NCBI GenBank assembly: GCA_028703535.1
Contig: JAQVMQ010000008.1
Coordinates: forward strand, 1-37,564
DNA length: 37,564 nucleotides
Reading direction: 5' to 3'
DNA from: Candidatus Omnitrophota bacterium
GTDB lineage: Bacteria > Omnitrophota > Gorgyraeia > Duberdicusellales > 4484-171
The notes under the pieces were generated by a model. It was given only the letters and a program-made list of their open reading frames with translations. It ran no database searches and was not told the origin of the DNA. Position numbers and translations under genes: made by a program. Numbering within the stretch: the stretch's first letter is position 1; each line of letters begins with the position of its first letter. Of this stretch, positions 24,979-31,736 are shown piece after piece.

Positions 24979-25238
24979 AAGGTAAAATCCCTAGTTCTTA
25001 CAACCTCTATCTAACTTTAATTAACTAAACATAATATATTTAAAAACCCAAATTATCACAAAGAACAATTCAGTCGAGAACCTTTATAATCCACTAAAAA
25101 AACAAAAGACCTCTACCCTATCTAATGAATAAATTCAATTCATTAGACTATAAACATAATTTATTATAAAAACAACCATTGTTAAAACTACGACTATTTA
25201 TATCTTCAAAGAACTACTTTAAATCAAATTACACTATA
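24979..25238. other. Gene-free AT-rich spacer
   Basis: I see no gene, stable hairpin or repeat here beyond simple AT-rich sequence. It lies between the tRNA-Leu promoter and the tandem repeat array. Confidence 0.4.
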
Positions 25239-25278
25239 AACTAACTACTATTAACTATGAACTAATAACTAATAATAT

Positions 25279-25534
25279 GAGCCGCCCAGAGAATGCAAAC
25301 TCATCGCTTACGCTCTTCATAAAAGAGAACCTACGGTTCTCCTCTCTGACGCTCGTTATTCCTTCGGATTAACTCGCTGTCACTCCTCTCCCTTCACTGA
25401 AGAGAATTTGTTTTGAGGAAAAATCCTTTTCCCTCAAACTCCCTTTGCGAGTTCGTCCTCGTGCTTATATATCAAATATCTTTAAATCAATATCAACTAG
25501 CTACTATTAACTATGAACTAATAACTAATAATAT
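25279..25534. repeat. 256-bp tandem repeat, unit 1
   Basis: This unit is identical, by eye, to unit 2. It begins (plus strand) with the 9-base tRNA-Lys end. On the minus strand it can form hairpins at 25412-25438 (12 bp, 3-base loop) and at 25325-25341 (7 bp, GAGAACC/GGTTCTC), the latter followed by TTTT. The open reading frames crossing it are chance frames. Confidence 0.9.
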
Positions 25535-25790
25535 GAGCCGCCCAGAGAATGCAAACTCATCGCTTACGCTCTTCATAAAAGAGAACCTACGGTTCTCCTC
25601 TCTGACGCTCGTTATTCCTTCGGATTAACTCGCTGTCACTCCTCTCCCTTCACTGAAGAGAATTTGTTTTGAGGAAAAATCCTTTTCCCTCAAACTCCCT
25701 TTGCGAGTTCGTCCTCGTGCTTATATATCAAATATCTTTAAATCAATATCAACTAGCTACTATTAACTATGAACTAATAACTAATAATAT
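25535..25790. repeat. 256-bp tandem repeat, unit 2
   Basis: This is the second copy, directly abutting the 3' end of tRNA-Lys. The same hairpins fall at 25668-25694 and 25581-25597. If tRNA-Lys transcription reads through, these structures would lie in its 3' trailer. Confidence 0.9.
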
Positions 25791-25862
25791 GAGCCGCCCG
25801 AGGATCGAACTCGGAACACCCGCCTTAAAAGGGCGGTGCTCTACCAATTGAGCTAGCGGCTC
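25791..25862 (-). tRNA. tRNA-Lys (anticodon TTT)
   Basis: The 72-base gene has acceptor GAGCCGC pairing with GCGGCTC, D-arm TAGCTCAATTGGTAGAGC, anticodon loop CTTTTAA and T-arm GAGTTCGATCC. CCA is not encoded. It lies nine bases after frr and may be co-transcribed with it. Its last nine bases recur in the two repeat units downstream. Confidence 0.97.
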
Positions 25863-25871
25863 GATAATATA

Positions 25872-26432
25872 CTAAAAGTCTTTTAGATCTTTCTCTTTTT
25901 CTTCAAGAAGCTTATCTATCTCGGCACAATACTTATCTGTAAGTTTCTGGACCTTATCATCAGCTTGGAATCTATCATCCTCCGAAATAACCTTGTCTTT
26001 TTCTAATTTTTTTATCTCATCTTTAGCATCACGCCTTATGGTACGTATTGAAACTTTATTCTCTTCAGCAACTTTTTTGACTATTTTGACCAGCTCCTCT
26101 CTGCGTTCCTGAGACAACGCAGGCACTACTAATCTGATGATCTTACCGTCGGTCATAGGCGTAATACCCAGTTCTGATTGTAAAATAGCTTTCTCTATCT
26201 CTTTAACCGCCGAAGGATCGTAAGGATTAATAACAATAAGTTTAGCTTCCGGAACACCGATAGTCGCTATCTCCCTCAATAATGTAGGAGTACCATAATA
26301 ATTCACTCTTATCCCTTCAACCATTTTAGGGTTAGCTCTACCTGAACGCAGCTCAGAAAATTCACGCTTAGTAGAGGCCAATGTTTTATCCATTTTCTCT
26401 TCTATTTTTGATAAAAGTTCTTTAGCACTCAT
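25872..26432 (-). CDS. frr: Ribosome recycling factor
   Basis: RRF splits post-termination ribosomes together with EF-G. The 186-residue protein has the full two-domain pattern: FSELRSGRANPKMVEGIRVNYYGTPTLL, then VINPYDPSAVKEIEKAILQS and the long C-terminal helix region with VRTIRRDAKDEIKK-type sequence. It ends the cluster rpsB-tsf-pyrH-frr, a gene order conserved in many bacteria, and lies 11 bases after pyrH. tRNA-Lys follows directly. Confidence 0.97.
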   Translation of the reverse strand: MSAKELLSKIEEKMDKTLASTKREFSELRSGRANPKMVEGIRVNYYGTPTLLREIATIGVPEAKLIVINPYDPSAVKEIEKAILQSELGITPMTDGKIIRLVVPALSQERREELVKIVKKVAEENKVSIRTIRRDAKDEIKKLEKDKVISEDDRFQADDKVQKLTDKYCAEIDKLLEEKEKDLKDF

Positions 26433-26442
26433 ATTTACCTCA

Positions 26443-27171
26443 TTATTTGATTGTAGTTCCTATAGTTTTATCGCCACAAACAATATTTTCAAAGTTCCCG
26501 GCTATCATTGCGTCAAATACTTTTATAGGCAAATTATTCTCCATACACAAAGTAACAGATGTCGGATCCATAACCTTTAACTCTTTGTTAAGTACATCTT
26601 TATAGGTCAAAATGTCAAATTTCTTAGCATCTTTTTCTTTGAGCGGATCTGCAGTATAAACACCATCTACTCTTGTAGCTTTTAAAAGTATATCGGCATT
26701 TATCTCAACACTTTTCAATGCTGCGGCGGTATCTGTAGTAAAATATGGATTACCTGTACCAGCAACAAAAATTATAACCCGTTTTTTCTCCAAATGACGC
26801 ATGGCACGCCGCCTTATATAAGGTTCACCTACTTTGTCCATCTGAATAGACGTCATAACACGCGTTGGTACACCTATATTTTCAAGCGCATTCTGTAAAG
26901 CTAAGCCGTTTATAACAGTCGCAAGCATGCCCATATAATCACCGACCGTACGTTCCATCTCAAATTCGCCGGATTTAGGGGCACCACGGAAAATATTACC
27001 ACCACCCACAACCACGGCTACTTCAACACCAAATTCAAAGACCGTTTTTATCTGTCTGGCAAAATATGCACAGACTGAAGCGTCAATACCATGCGCTCTA
27101 TCGCCTAGAAAAGCTTCTCCGCTAAGTTTCAATAAAACTCTTTTATATTGAGCTTTTTTGGATAGATTCAT
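26443..27171 (-). CDS. pyrH: UMP kinase
   Basis: PyrH is the hexameric bacterial UMP kinase of the amino acid kinase fold. VLLKLSGEAFLG near the N-terminus, VVVGGGNIFRG, the DYMGMLATVINGLALQ helix and the ATRVDGVYTADPL segment are typical. At 242 residues it is normal. It follows tsf after 13 bases in the standard cluster order. Confidence 0.97.
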   Translation of the reverse strand: MNLSKKAQYKRVLLKLSGEAFLGDRAHGIDASVCAYFARQIKTVFEFGVEVAVVVGGGNIFRGAPKSGEFEMERTVGDYMGMLATVINGLALQNALENIGVPTRVMTSIQMDKVGEPYIRRRAMRHLEKKRVIIFVAGTGNPYFTTDTAAALKSVEINADILLKATRVDGVYTADPLKEKDAKKFDILTYKDVLNKELKVMDPTSVTLCMENNLPIKVFDAMIAGNFENIVCGDKTIGTTIK

Positions 27172-27184
27172 CTTGAATATTATT

Positions 27185-27700
27185 TTACTCCCCTATAGCA
27201 AAACGCACAAATCTTTTTACAACTATATTCTCACCTGTTTGTGAAACAATTTCTTTTAAATACTCGGATATAATTTTTTTGCTTTCCTTAATAAACGGCT
27301 GTTCCATCAAACAAGCCTGTTTAGCATAATCGTCAATATTCCCTATATCTTTGAGCTCACTTTCAGGAATGTCCTCGCGCGTTAAATATTGAGCATTTGC
27401 TGCTACGACCTGCATAGCCAAGTCCTTGACAAATTTCTTAAAAACATCTGTCTTTGCGACAAAATCCGTTTCACAATTAACCTCTACCAACGCACCCATA
27501 TTACCGCTGAAGTGAATATAGGAATCAACAAGGCCTTGAGATGTCTCTCTCTGACTTTTCTTGGCAAGCATCTGAGCGCCCCTTTTCTTCAGAACTTTAA
27601 GCGCCTCATCAAAATCACCATTAGCTTCTTTAAGCGCGTTTTTGCAATCATTTATCCCTAAAGAAGTCATATCTCTTAATTGTTTAATTTTATCAAGCAT
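27185..27700 (-). CDS. tsf: Elongation factor Ts, short form
   Basis: EF-Ts exchanges GDP on EF-Tu. The UBA-like N-terminus IKQLRDMTSLGINDCKNAL and the EF-Tu-contact segment VEVNCETDFVAK are clear. At 171 residues it is shorter than the roughly 280-residue enterobacterial protein and resembles compact forms such as that of Thermus, with one core subdomain missing. I start at the ATG at 27698-27700: AAGGAGG lies nine bases before it, but touches the alternative ATG at 27709. It overlaps rpsB by eight bases. Confidence 0.94.
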   Translation of the reverse strand: MLDKIKQLRDMTSLGINDCKNALKEANGDFDEALKVLKKRGAQMLAKKSQRETSQGLVDSYIHFSGNMGALVEVNCETDFVAKTDVFKKFVKDLAMQVVAANAQYLTREDIPESELKDIGNIDDYAKQACLMEQPFIKESKKIISEYLKEIVSQTGENIVVKRFVRFAIGE

Positions 27701-28496
27701 CTGGACCATCCTCCTTTACACTATCCACATTCAAATTATCAGCTTGTGTCTCTTCATCTTTCTTTTCCTCATTTTCTTGTAAAGGCACAACAGCTTCTTT
27801 TTCTTTTTTAATATTCCCCACTGTCTCCTTTATTACATCTACGATAAATGAAGTTATATATCTTACTGATTTTATAGCATCATCATTACCCGGGATAGGA
27901 CAATCCAACATCTCAGGATCAGCATCTGTATCAATAAGGCCTATTACGGGTATCCCCAATTTCTTGGCTTCTTTAACACACGCAGATTCTTTCTTCGGAT
28001 CAATAACGTATATCGCACCCGGCAAACCCCGCATATCAACTATACCTTTATAATTCTTTTCAAGACGTGTTATATCGCGGTTAACACGCACTCTTTCTTT
28101 ACCGGGCAGTTTATCCAACTCGCCTGATTCACGTTTCTCTAATAGAGAAATATATTTTCTAACTCTTGACTGTATAGTCTCAAAGTTCGTCAAGAACCCG
28201 CCAACCCAGCGTTCAATAACATAAGGCATTGCGCATGACACTGCCAGCTCACGAACAAGTTCTTTAAGCTGTTTCTTTGTTGAAACGAAAAGCACCTGCT
28301 TGCCTTCAGCTATTATTTTACGCATAAAATCTTTAGCTTCATTCAACTGCTGCTCCGTTTTCTCAAGATCAATGATATAGATATTTTTCTTCTTACCGAA
28401 AATAAATCTTTTCATCTTTGGGTTCCAATGCTTACTAAGATGTCCAAAATGAACACCATTTTCGAGCAGACCCTTAATTACTTCAGGTATTGCCAT
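27693..28496 (-). CDS. rpsB: Small ribosomal subunit protein uS2
   Basis: S2 binds late to the 30S near S1. The sequence has the S2 signatures LLENGVHFGHLSKHWNPKMKRFIFG, NFETIQSRV and VIGLIDTDADPEMLDCPIPGNDDA. After about residue 228 there is a charged, acidic C-terminal extension (KKDEETQADNLN and so on) with no recognised fold, a common S2 feature. It is the first gene of the cluster, with its own promoter and a 5' leader hairpin. Confidence 0.97.
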   Translation of the reverse strand: MAIPEVIKGLLENGVHFGHLSKHWNPKMKRFIFGKKKNIYIIDLEKTEQQLNEAKDFMRKIIAEGKQVLFVSTKKQLKELVRELAVSCAMPYVIERWVGGFLTNFETIQSRVRKYISLLEKRESGELDKLPGKERVRVNRDITRLEKNYKGIVDMRGLPGAIYVIDPKKESACVKEAKKLGIPVIGLIDTDADPEMLDCPIPGNDDAIKSVRYITSFIVDVIKETVGNIKKEKEAVVPLQENEEKKDEETQADNLNVDSVKEDGPDA

Positions 28497-28529
28497 AGTT
28501 TCTCCTTACTTATATTAACAATCTTTCTC

Positions 28530-28547
28530 TGTCAGCCCCTGCCGACA
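28530..28547 (-). promoter_or_regulatory. Hairpin in the rpsB leader
   Basis: On the minus strand TGTCGGC-AGGG-GCTGACA forms a 7-bp stem (one G-U pair) within the predicted leader of about 50 bases. No T-run follows, so it is not a terminator. Ribosomal protein leaders often bind their own protein; S2 autoregulation here is a possibility only. Confidence 0.35.
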
Positions 28548-28556
28548 AGAATGATA

Positions 28557-28584
28557 AGTATATCATATTTCATTCTCTTTTCAA
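28557..28584 (-). promoter_or_regulatory. Promoter of rpsB-tsf-pyrH-frr
   Basis: TTGAAA (28579-28584) and TATACT (28557-28562) are 16 bases apart on the minus strand, just after the stop codon of msbA. Confidence 0.55.
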
Positions 28585-28609
28585 CTATATTCTGAACAAC
28601 AAGTTAAAA

Positions 28610-30427
28610 TCAGGATTTAAACTGTATATCGTACAGTTTTTTGTACATCCCGTTTTTGGCTATAAGTTCGTCATGCCGGCCTTTCTCAATTATAGAGCCG
28701 CTATCTATGACTAATATTTCATCAGCTTTCTGAACAGTAGATAAACGATGGGCAATAACAAAAACTGTCTTATTTTTCATGAGACTGTATAAAGCATCCT
28801 GCACCAGCTGTTCCGACTGTGAATCCAGCTGGCTCGTTGCTTCGTCTAAAATCAAAATAGGTGCATCTTTCAAAATAGCCCTGGCTATGGAAAGTCTCTG
28901 TTTCTCTCCACCCGAAAGACAAAAGCCCTTATCACCTATAACACTATCAAACTTCTTAGGTAAAGACATTATGAAATCATATGCATTAGCTTTTTTTGCA
29001 GCAGAGATGATCTCTTCATCCGTTGCCCCGCTTTTCCCATACTCTATGTTTTGACGAATGGTAGAATTAAATAAAACCATATCCTGAGAAACAATAGCGA
29101 TAGATGATCTTAAAGACTTTAAAGAAAAATCTTTTATATCCGTACCGTCAATTCTTATACTGCCTTTGGCTAAATCATAAAATCGGGGCAATAAACCCAC
29201 AATAGTGGTCTTCCCGGCACCCGAATGTCCGACTAAAGCCGTTATATTACCTTTTGGAACCTTGAATGAAACAGCCTTTAATACATAATCATCGCTTGGT
29301 ACGTATTTAAACCATACCTCATTAAACTCTATACCATTGCTTACACCGTTGAATACCTTCGGATTATCAATTTCCCGGATAATCTCATCCCTGTCCAATA
29401 CAGAATAAATACGTTCAGAAGAAACAAGCGCCTGTAGGTTAATCGCATGTACATTGGATATTTTTTTTATAGGCCGCATCATAGAAAGCAAAGAGCCGAG
29501 AAATAACCCGAACACGCCAAAAGAAAGACTGCCGGTTATGACTTCCCGCCCTACAAGCCACAAAACCGTTACTGCCCCGCAAACACCGACGAATTCAGTC
29601 AACGGCGATAAAACCAGGATTCTTTTTGACATCTTCACGCTGAACTTATAATAATTATAATTTATTTTTTTAAAACGTTCTAATTCATAATCTTCACGAC
29701 AAAAAGCTTTCACGATCTGCATACCCTGTATCGTTTCAGATAATAGAGTGTTAAGATCAGCCATTTTTTCCTGCATAAGTTTTGAAAAATTCTTTATACG
29801 TTTACCTATCCTCACTACCGGGATCATTATGGCAGGAAAAATTATGAAAGCAAAAAATGACATTTTCCATGATATTTTAAGAGCAAGATATATGGCGATA
29901 GTACCTAAGAAACACAGACGCATACCCTCATATATCAAATCGGTAAGAGCATACGACAACGCGTTAGTTAATGTTAATACATCGTTAGTAACCCTTGCCA
30001 TCAACTCACCTGTACGCTGCTTGGAATAAAAAGATAATGATAACGACTGGAATTTGGCATAAAGCTTATTTCTTACGTCACGTACAACTGACTGGCCCAT
30101 AACGTTCATAAAATAACCCTGTAAATATATAAATATCCCTTTAAGAAAAAAGACACAAATCATGAATACGGCGATATATTTAAGAACAAGCATTGAATCT
30201 GTATTGTTAAGCCAATCAACCAAATCCTGAAGGAACTTAGGCACACCGCCGGGCACTACTATCTTCTTATTTGTCAATATCCTATCGGCAAGAGGAACAA
30301 TCATGCCAAGCGAAACGCCTTCAAAAAGCGTTGAAACAAGCATACATGCCGATGCCAACCCCAATAATCCAAGGTGTGATTTAGTAAATTTTAGAAGCTT
30401 AAAATATTCCTTAAAGTATTTGCTCAT
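28610..30427 (-). CDS. msbA: MsbA-like ABC exporter (lipid flippase family)
   Basis: A half-transporter with a membrane domain of about six helices (residues 15-320) fused to an ATPase domain. The ATPase shows Walker A GHSGAGKTT, signature LSGGEKQR, Walker B ILILDEATSQLD and the switch histidine in VIAHRLSTV. Length and N-terminal fold match MsbA, which flips lipid A core across the inner membrane. The adjacent divergent lpxB supports that substrate, though drug or other lipid export cannot be excluded. I start at the ATG at 30425-30427; the TTG three codons upstream is less likely. Confidence 0.88.
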   Translation of the reverse strand: MSKYFKEYFKLLKFTKSHLGLLGLASACMLVSTLFEGVSLGMIVPLADRILTNKKIVVPGGVPKFLQDLVDWLNNTDSMLVLKYIAVFMICVFFLKGIFIYLQGYFMNVMGQSVVRDVRNKLYAKFQSLSLSFYSKQRTGELMARVTNDVLTLTNALSYALTDLIYEGMRLCFLGTIAIYLALKISWKMSFFAFIIFPAIMIPVVRIGKRIKNFSKLMQEKMADLNTLLSETIQGMQIVKAFCREDYELERFKKINYNYYKFSVKMSKRILVLSPLTEFVGVCGAVTVLWLVGREVITGSLSFGVFGLFLGSLLSMMRPIKKISNVHAINLQALVSSERIYSVLDRDEIIREIDNPKVFNGVSNGIEFNEVWFKYVPSDDYVLKAVSFKVPKGNITALVGHSGAGKTTIVGLLPRFYDLAKGSIRIDGTDIKDFSLKSLRSSIAIVSQDMVLFNSTIRQNIEYGKSGATDEEIISAAKKANAYDFIMSLPKKFDSVIGDKGFCLSGGEKQRLSIARAILKDAPILILDEATSQLDSQSEQLVQDALYSLMKNKTVFVIAHRLSTVQKADEILVIDSGSIIEKGRHDELIAKNGMYKKLYDIQFKS

Positions 30428-30483
30428 ATTTCTCAAACAGTCCAGGATTTAGATATATAATATATAAGATGCAATAAATTGCT

Positions 30484-30531
30484 TGATTTTATCATACGGT
30501 TTGACTTTTAACAAGCTCTTTGATAAAATCA
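30484..30531. promoter_or_regulatory. Mirrored divergent promoters of msbA and lpxB
   Basis: For lpxB: TTGACT (30501-30506), 17 bases, TAAAAT (30524-30529). For msbA on the minus strand: TTGTTA (30509-30514), 17 bases, TAAAAT (30486-30491). The two -10 boxes sit in an exact 11-bp inverted repeat, TGATTTTATCA (30484-30494) and TGATAAAATCA (30521-30531). The -35 of each promoter lies in the spacer of the other, so two polymerases could not bind at once. Confidence 0.75.
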
Positions 30532-30570
30532 GTGAACAACAAGATATCTAATAGGTATAAATACCATAAA

Positions 30571-31662
30571 ATGAAAAAAATAATAATAATTGCCGGTGAT
30601 AAATCAGGCGATATCTACGGCGGATTGCTGGCAGAAAAAATAAAACTAAAAACCGACAATATCGAGATAATATCTTTCGGCGGTGAAAATCTTGCCCGCA
30701 CGACAAACCAGAAAATAAACCTTACCTCAATCGCCGTATCAGGAATAACCGAAGTTTTTTCCCAAATAAAAAACATATTTAAGATTTTCTATAAATGCCT
30801 TGGTGTAATCAAAGCAGAAAAACCCGATCTTATAATACTAATTGATTTCCCTGACTTTAATCTGCGCCTGGCCAAAAAGCTTAAAAAGCAATTCCCTGTT
30901 TTTTACTACGTAAGCCCGCAAATTTGGGCATGGCGAAAAAGCCGAATAAATATAATCAAAAAATATATTGATAATATGATAGTCCTTTTTAAATTCGAAA
31001 AAGACTTTTACGCGCGAAATAATATGGAAGTATTATATTTTGGTCACCCTCTTTTAGAAATAATTCCCGTGATAGACTGTAATGAGAAAAACATCATATC
31101 GTTAATGCCTGGCTCACGTAAAAACGAAATAGAAAAACATCTGCCCATTATGTTACAGACCTACACTCTTTTGAAAGATAAACTTCCCGATTACAAATTC
31201 AGAATAATACGGCCTGAAAATATAAATATAGGATATTATGATAAATTTCAAACAAACCTAGCCATAGAAACACACAGCTACGAAAAACTAAAAGAATCTA
31301 AATTCATCATAGTCTGCTCCGGAACCGCGACGGTTGAACTAGCGATATTAAACACACCATTCTTGATTATCTATAAAGCGTCATCGCTAAGCTGGTTCAT
31401 CGCAAGATTATTAGTAAATCTTGATTTCGCCGGGATGGTGAACATTTTAGCCAAAAAAGAAATCGTGCCTGAGCTGCTTCAAAATAATGCTACTCCGGAA
31501 AAAATAGCTGAAAAAACTTTGGAATATTTACAATGTTCGAACAAGATCAAAGATATGAAAACAAATTTATCAAAAATAAGAAATATATGTCTTCCTGAAA
31601 ACGCTACAGAAAAATTTTCGATGTTCATAATTGACTTTCTTGAAAACAGCCGCAAGTCTTAG
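30571..31662 (+). CDS. lpxB: Lipid A disaccharide synthase
   Basis: LpxB (GT19) joins UDP-diacylglucosamine and lipid X to form the lipid A disaccharide. The N-terminus KKIIIIAGDKSGDIYGG, LIDFPDFNLRLAKKLKK, FYYVSPQIWAWRKSR and the nucleotide-binding LMPGSRKNEIEKHLP are characteristic. I start at the ATG at 30571, giving 363 residues. A longer frame opening at a TTG (30520) is rejected because that codon lies inside the promoter. It is the only clear plus-strand gene of the window and shows that the cell makes lipid A. Confidence 0.95.
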   Translation: MKKIIIIAGDKSGDIYGGLLAEKIKLKTDNIEIISFGGENLARTTNQKINLTSIAVSGITEVFSQIKNIFKIFYKCLGVIKAEKPDLIILIDFPDFNLRLAKKLKKQFPVFYYVSPQIWAWRKSRINIIKKYIDNMIVLFKFEKDFYARNNMEVLYFGHPLLEIIPVIDCNEKNIISLMPGSRKNEIEKHLPIMLQTYTLLKDKLPDYKFRIIRPENINIGYYDKFQTNLAIETHSYEKLKESKFIIVCSGTATVELAILNTPFLIIYKASSLSWFIARLLVNLDFAGMVNILAKKEIVPELLQNNATPEKIAEKTLEYLQCSNKIKDMKTNLSKIRNICLPENATEKFSMFIIDFLENSRKS

Positions 31663-31736
31663 GTCTTCACACCACATGACACAACACATTATTACACTAT
31701 TTAAAACAATTTCACTTTTAGCGAAATAAATATTAT

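Larger units (their letters stand above)
25239..25799. repeat. Tandem array with three 49-bp direct repeats next to tRNA-Lys
   Basis: A 49-bp direct repeat occurs at 25239-25287, 25495-25543 and 25751-25799, always 256 bases apart; copy 1 has one mismatch (25244). Each copy ends, on the plus strand, with GAGCCGCCC, the complement of the last nine bases of tRNA-Lys; the third copy is the tRNA itself. The two intervals between copies are identical. This is the geometry of segments added in tandem at a tRNA 3' end, each regenerating the tRNA end. Confidence 0.9.

Noticed and set aside
25239-25799. CRISPR array
   Set aside because: The repeats are 256 bases apart with identical, not variable, intervals, and no cas genes are present.
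25413-25851. Open reading frames across the tandem repeats
   Set aside because: They repeat because the DNA repeats, cross into tRNA-Lys, lack ribosome sites and resemble no protein.
30520-30570. Upstream TTG start for lpxB
   Set aside because: The codon lies within the predicted promoter of the gene, and the LpxB fold begins at the ATG at 30571.
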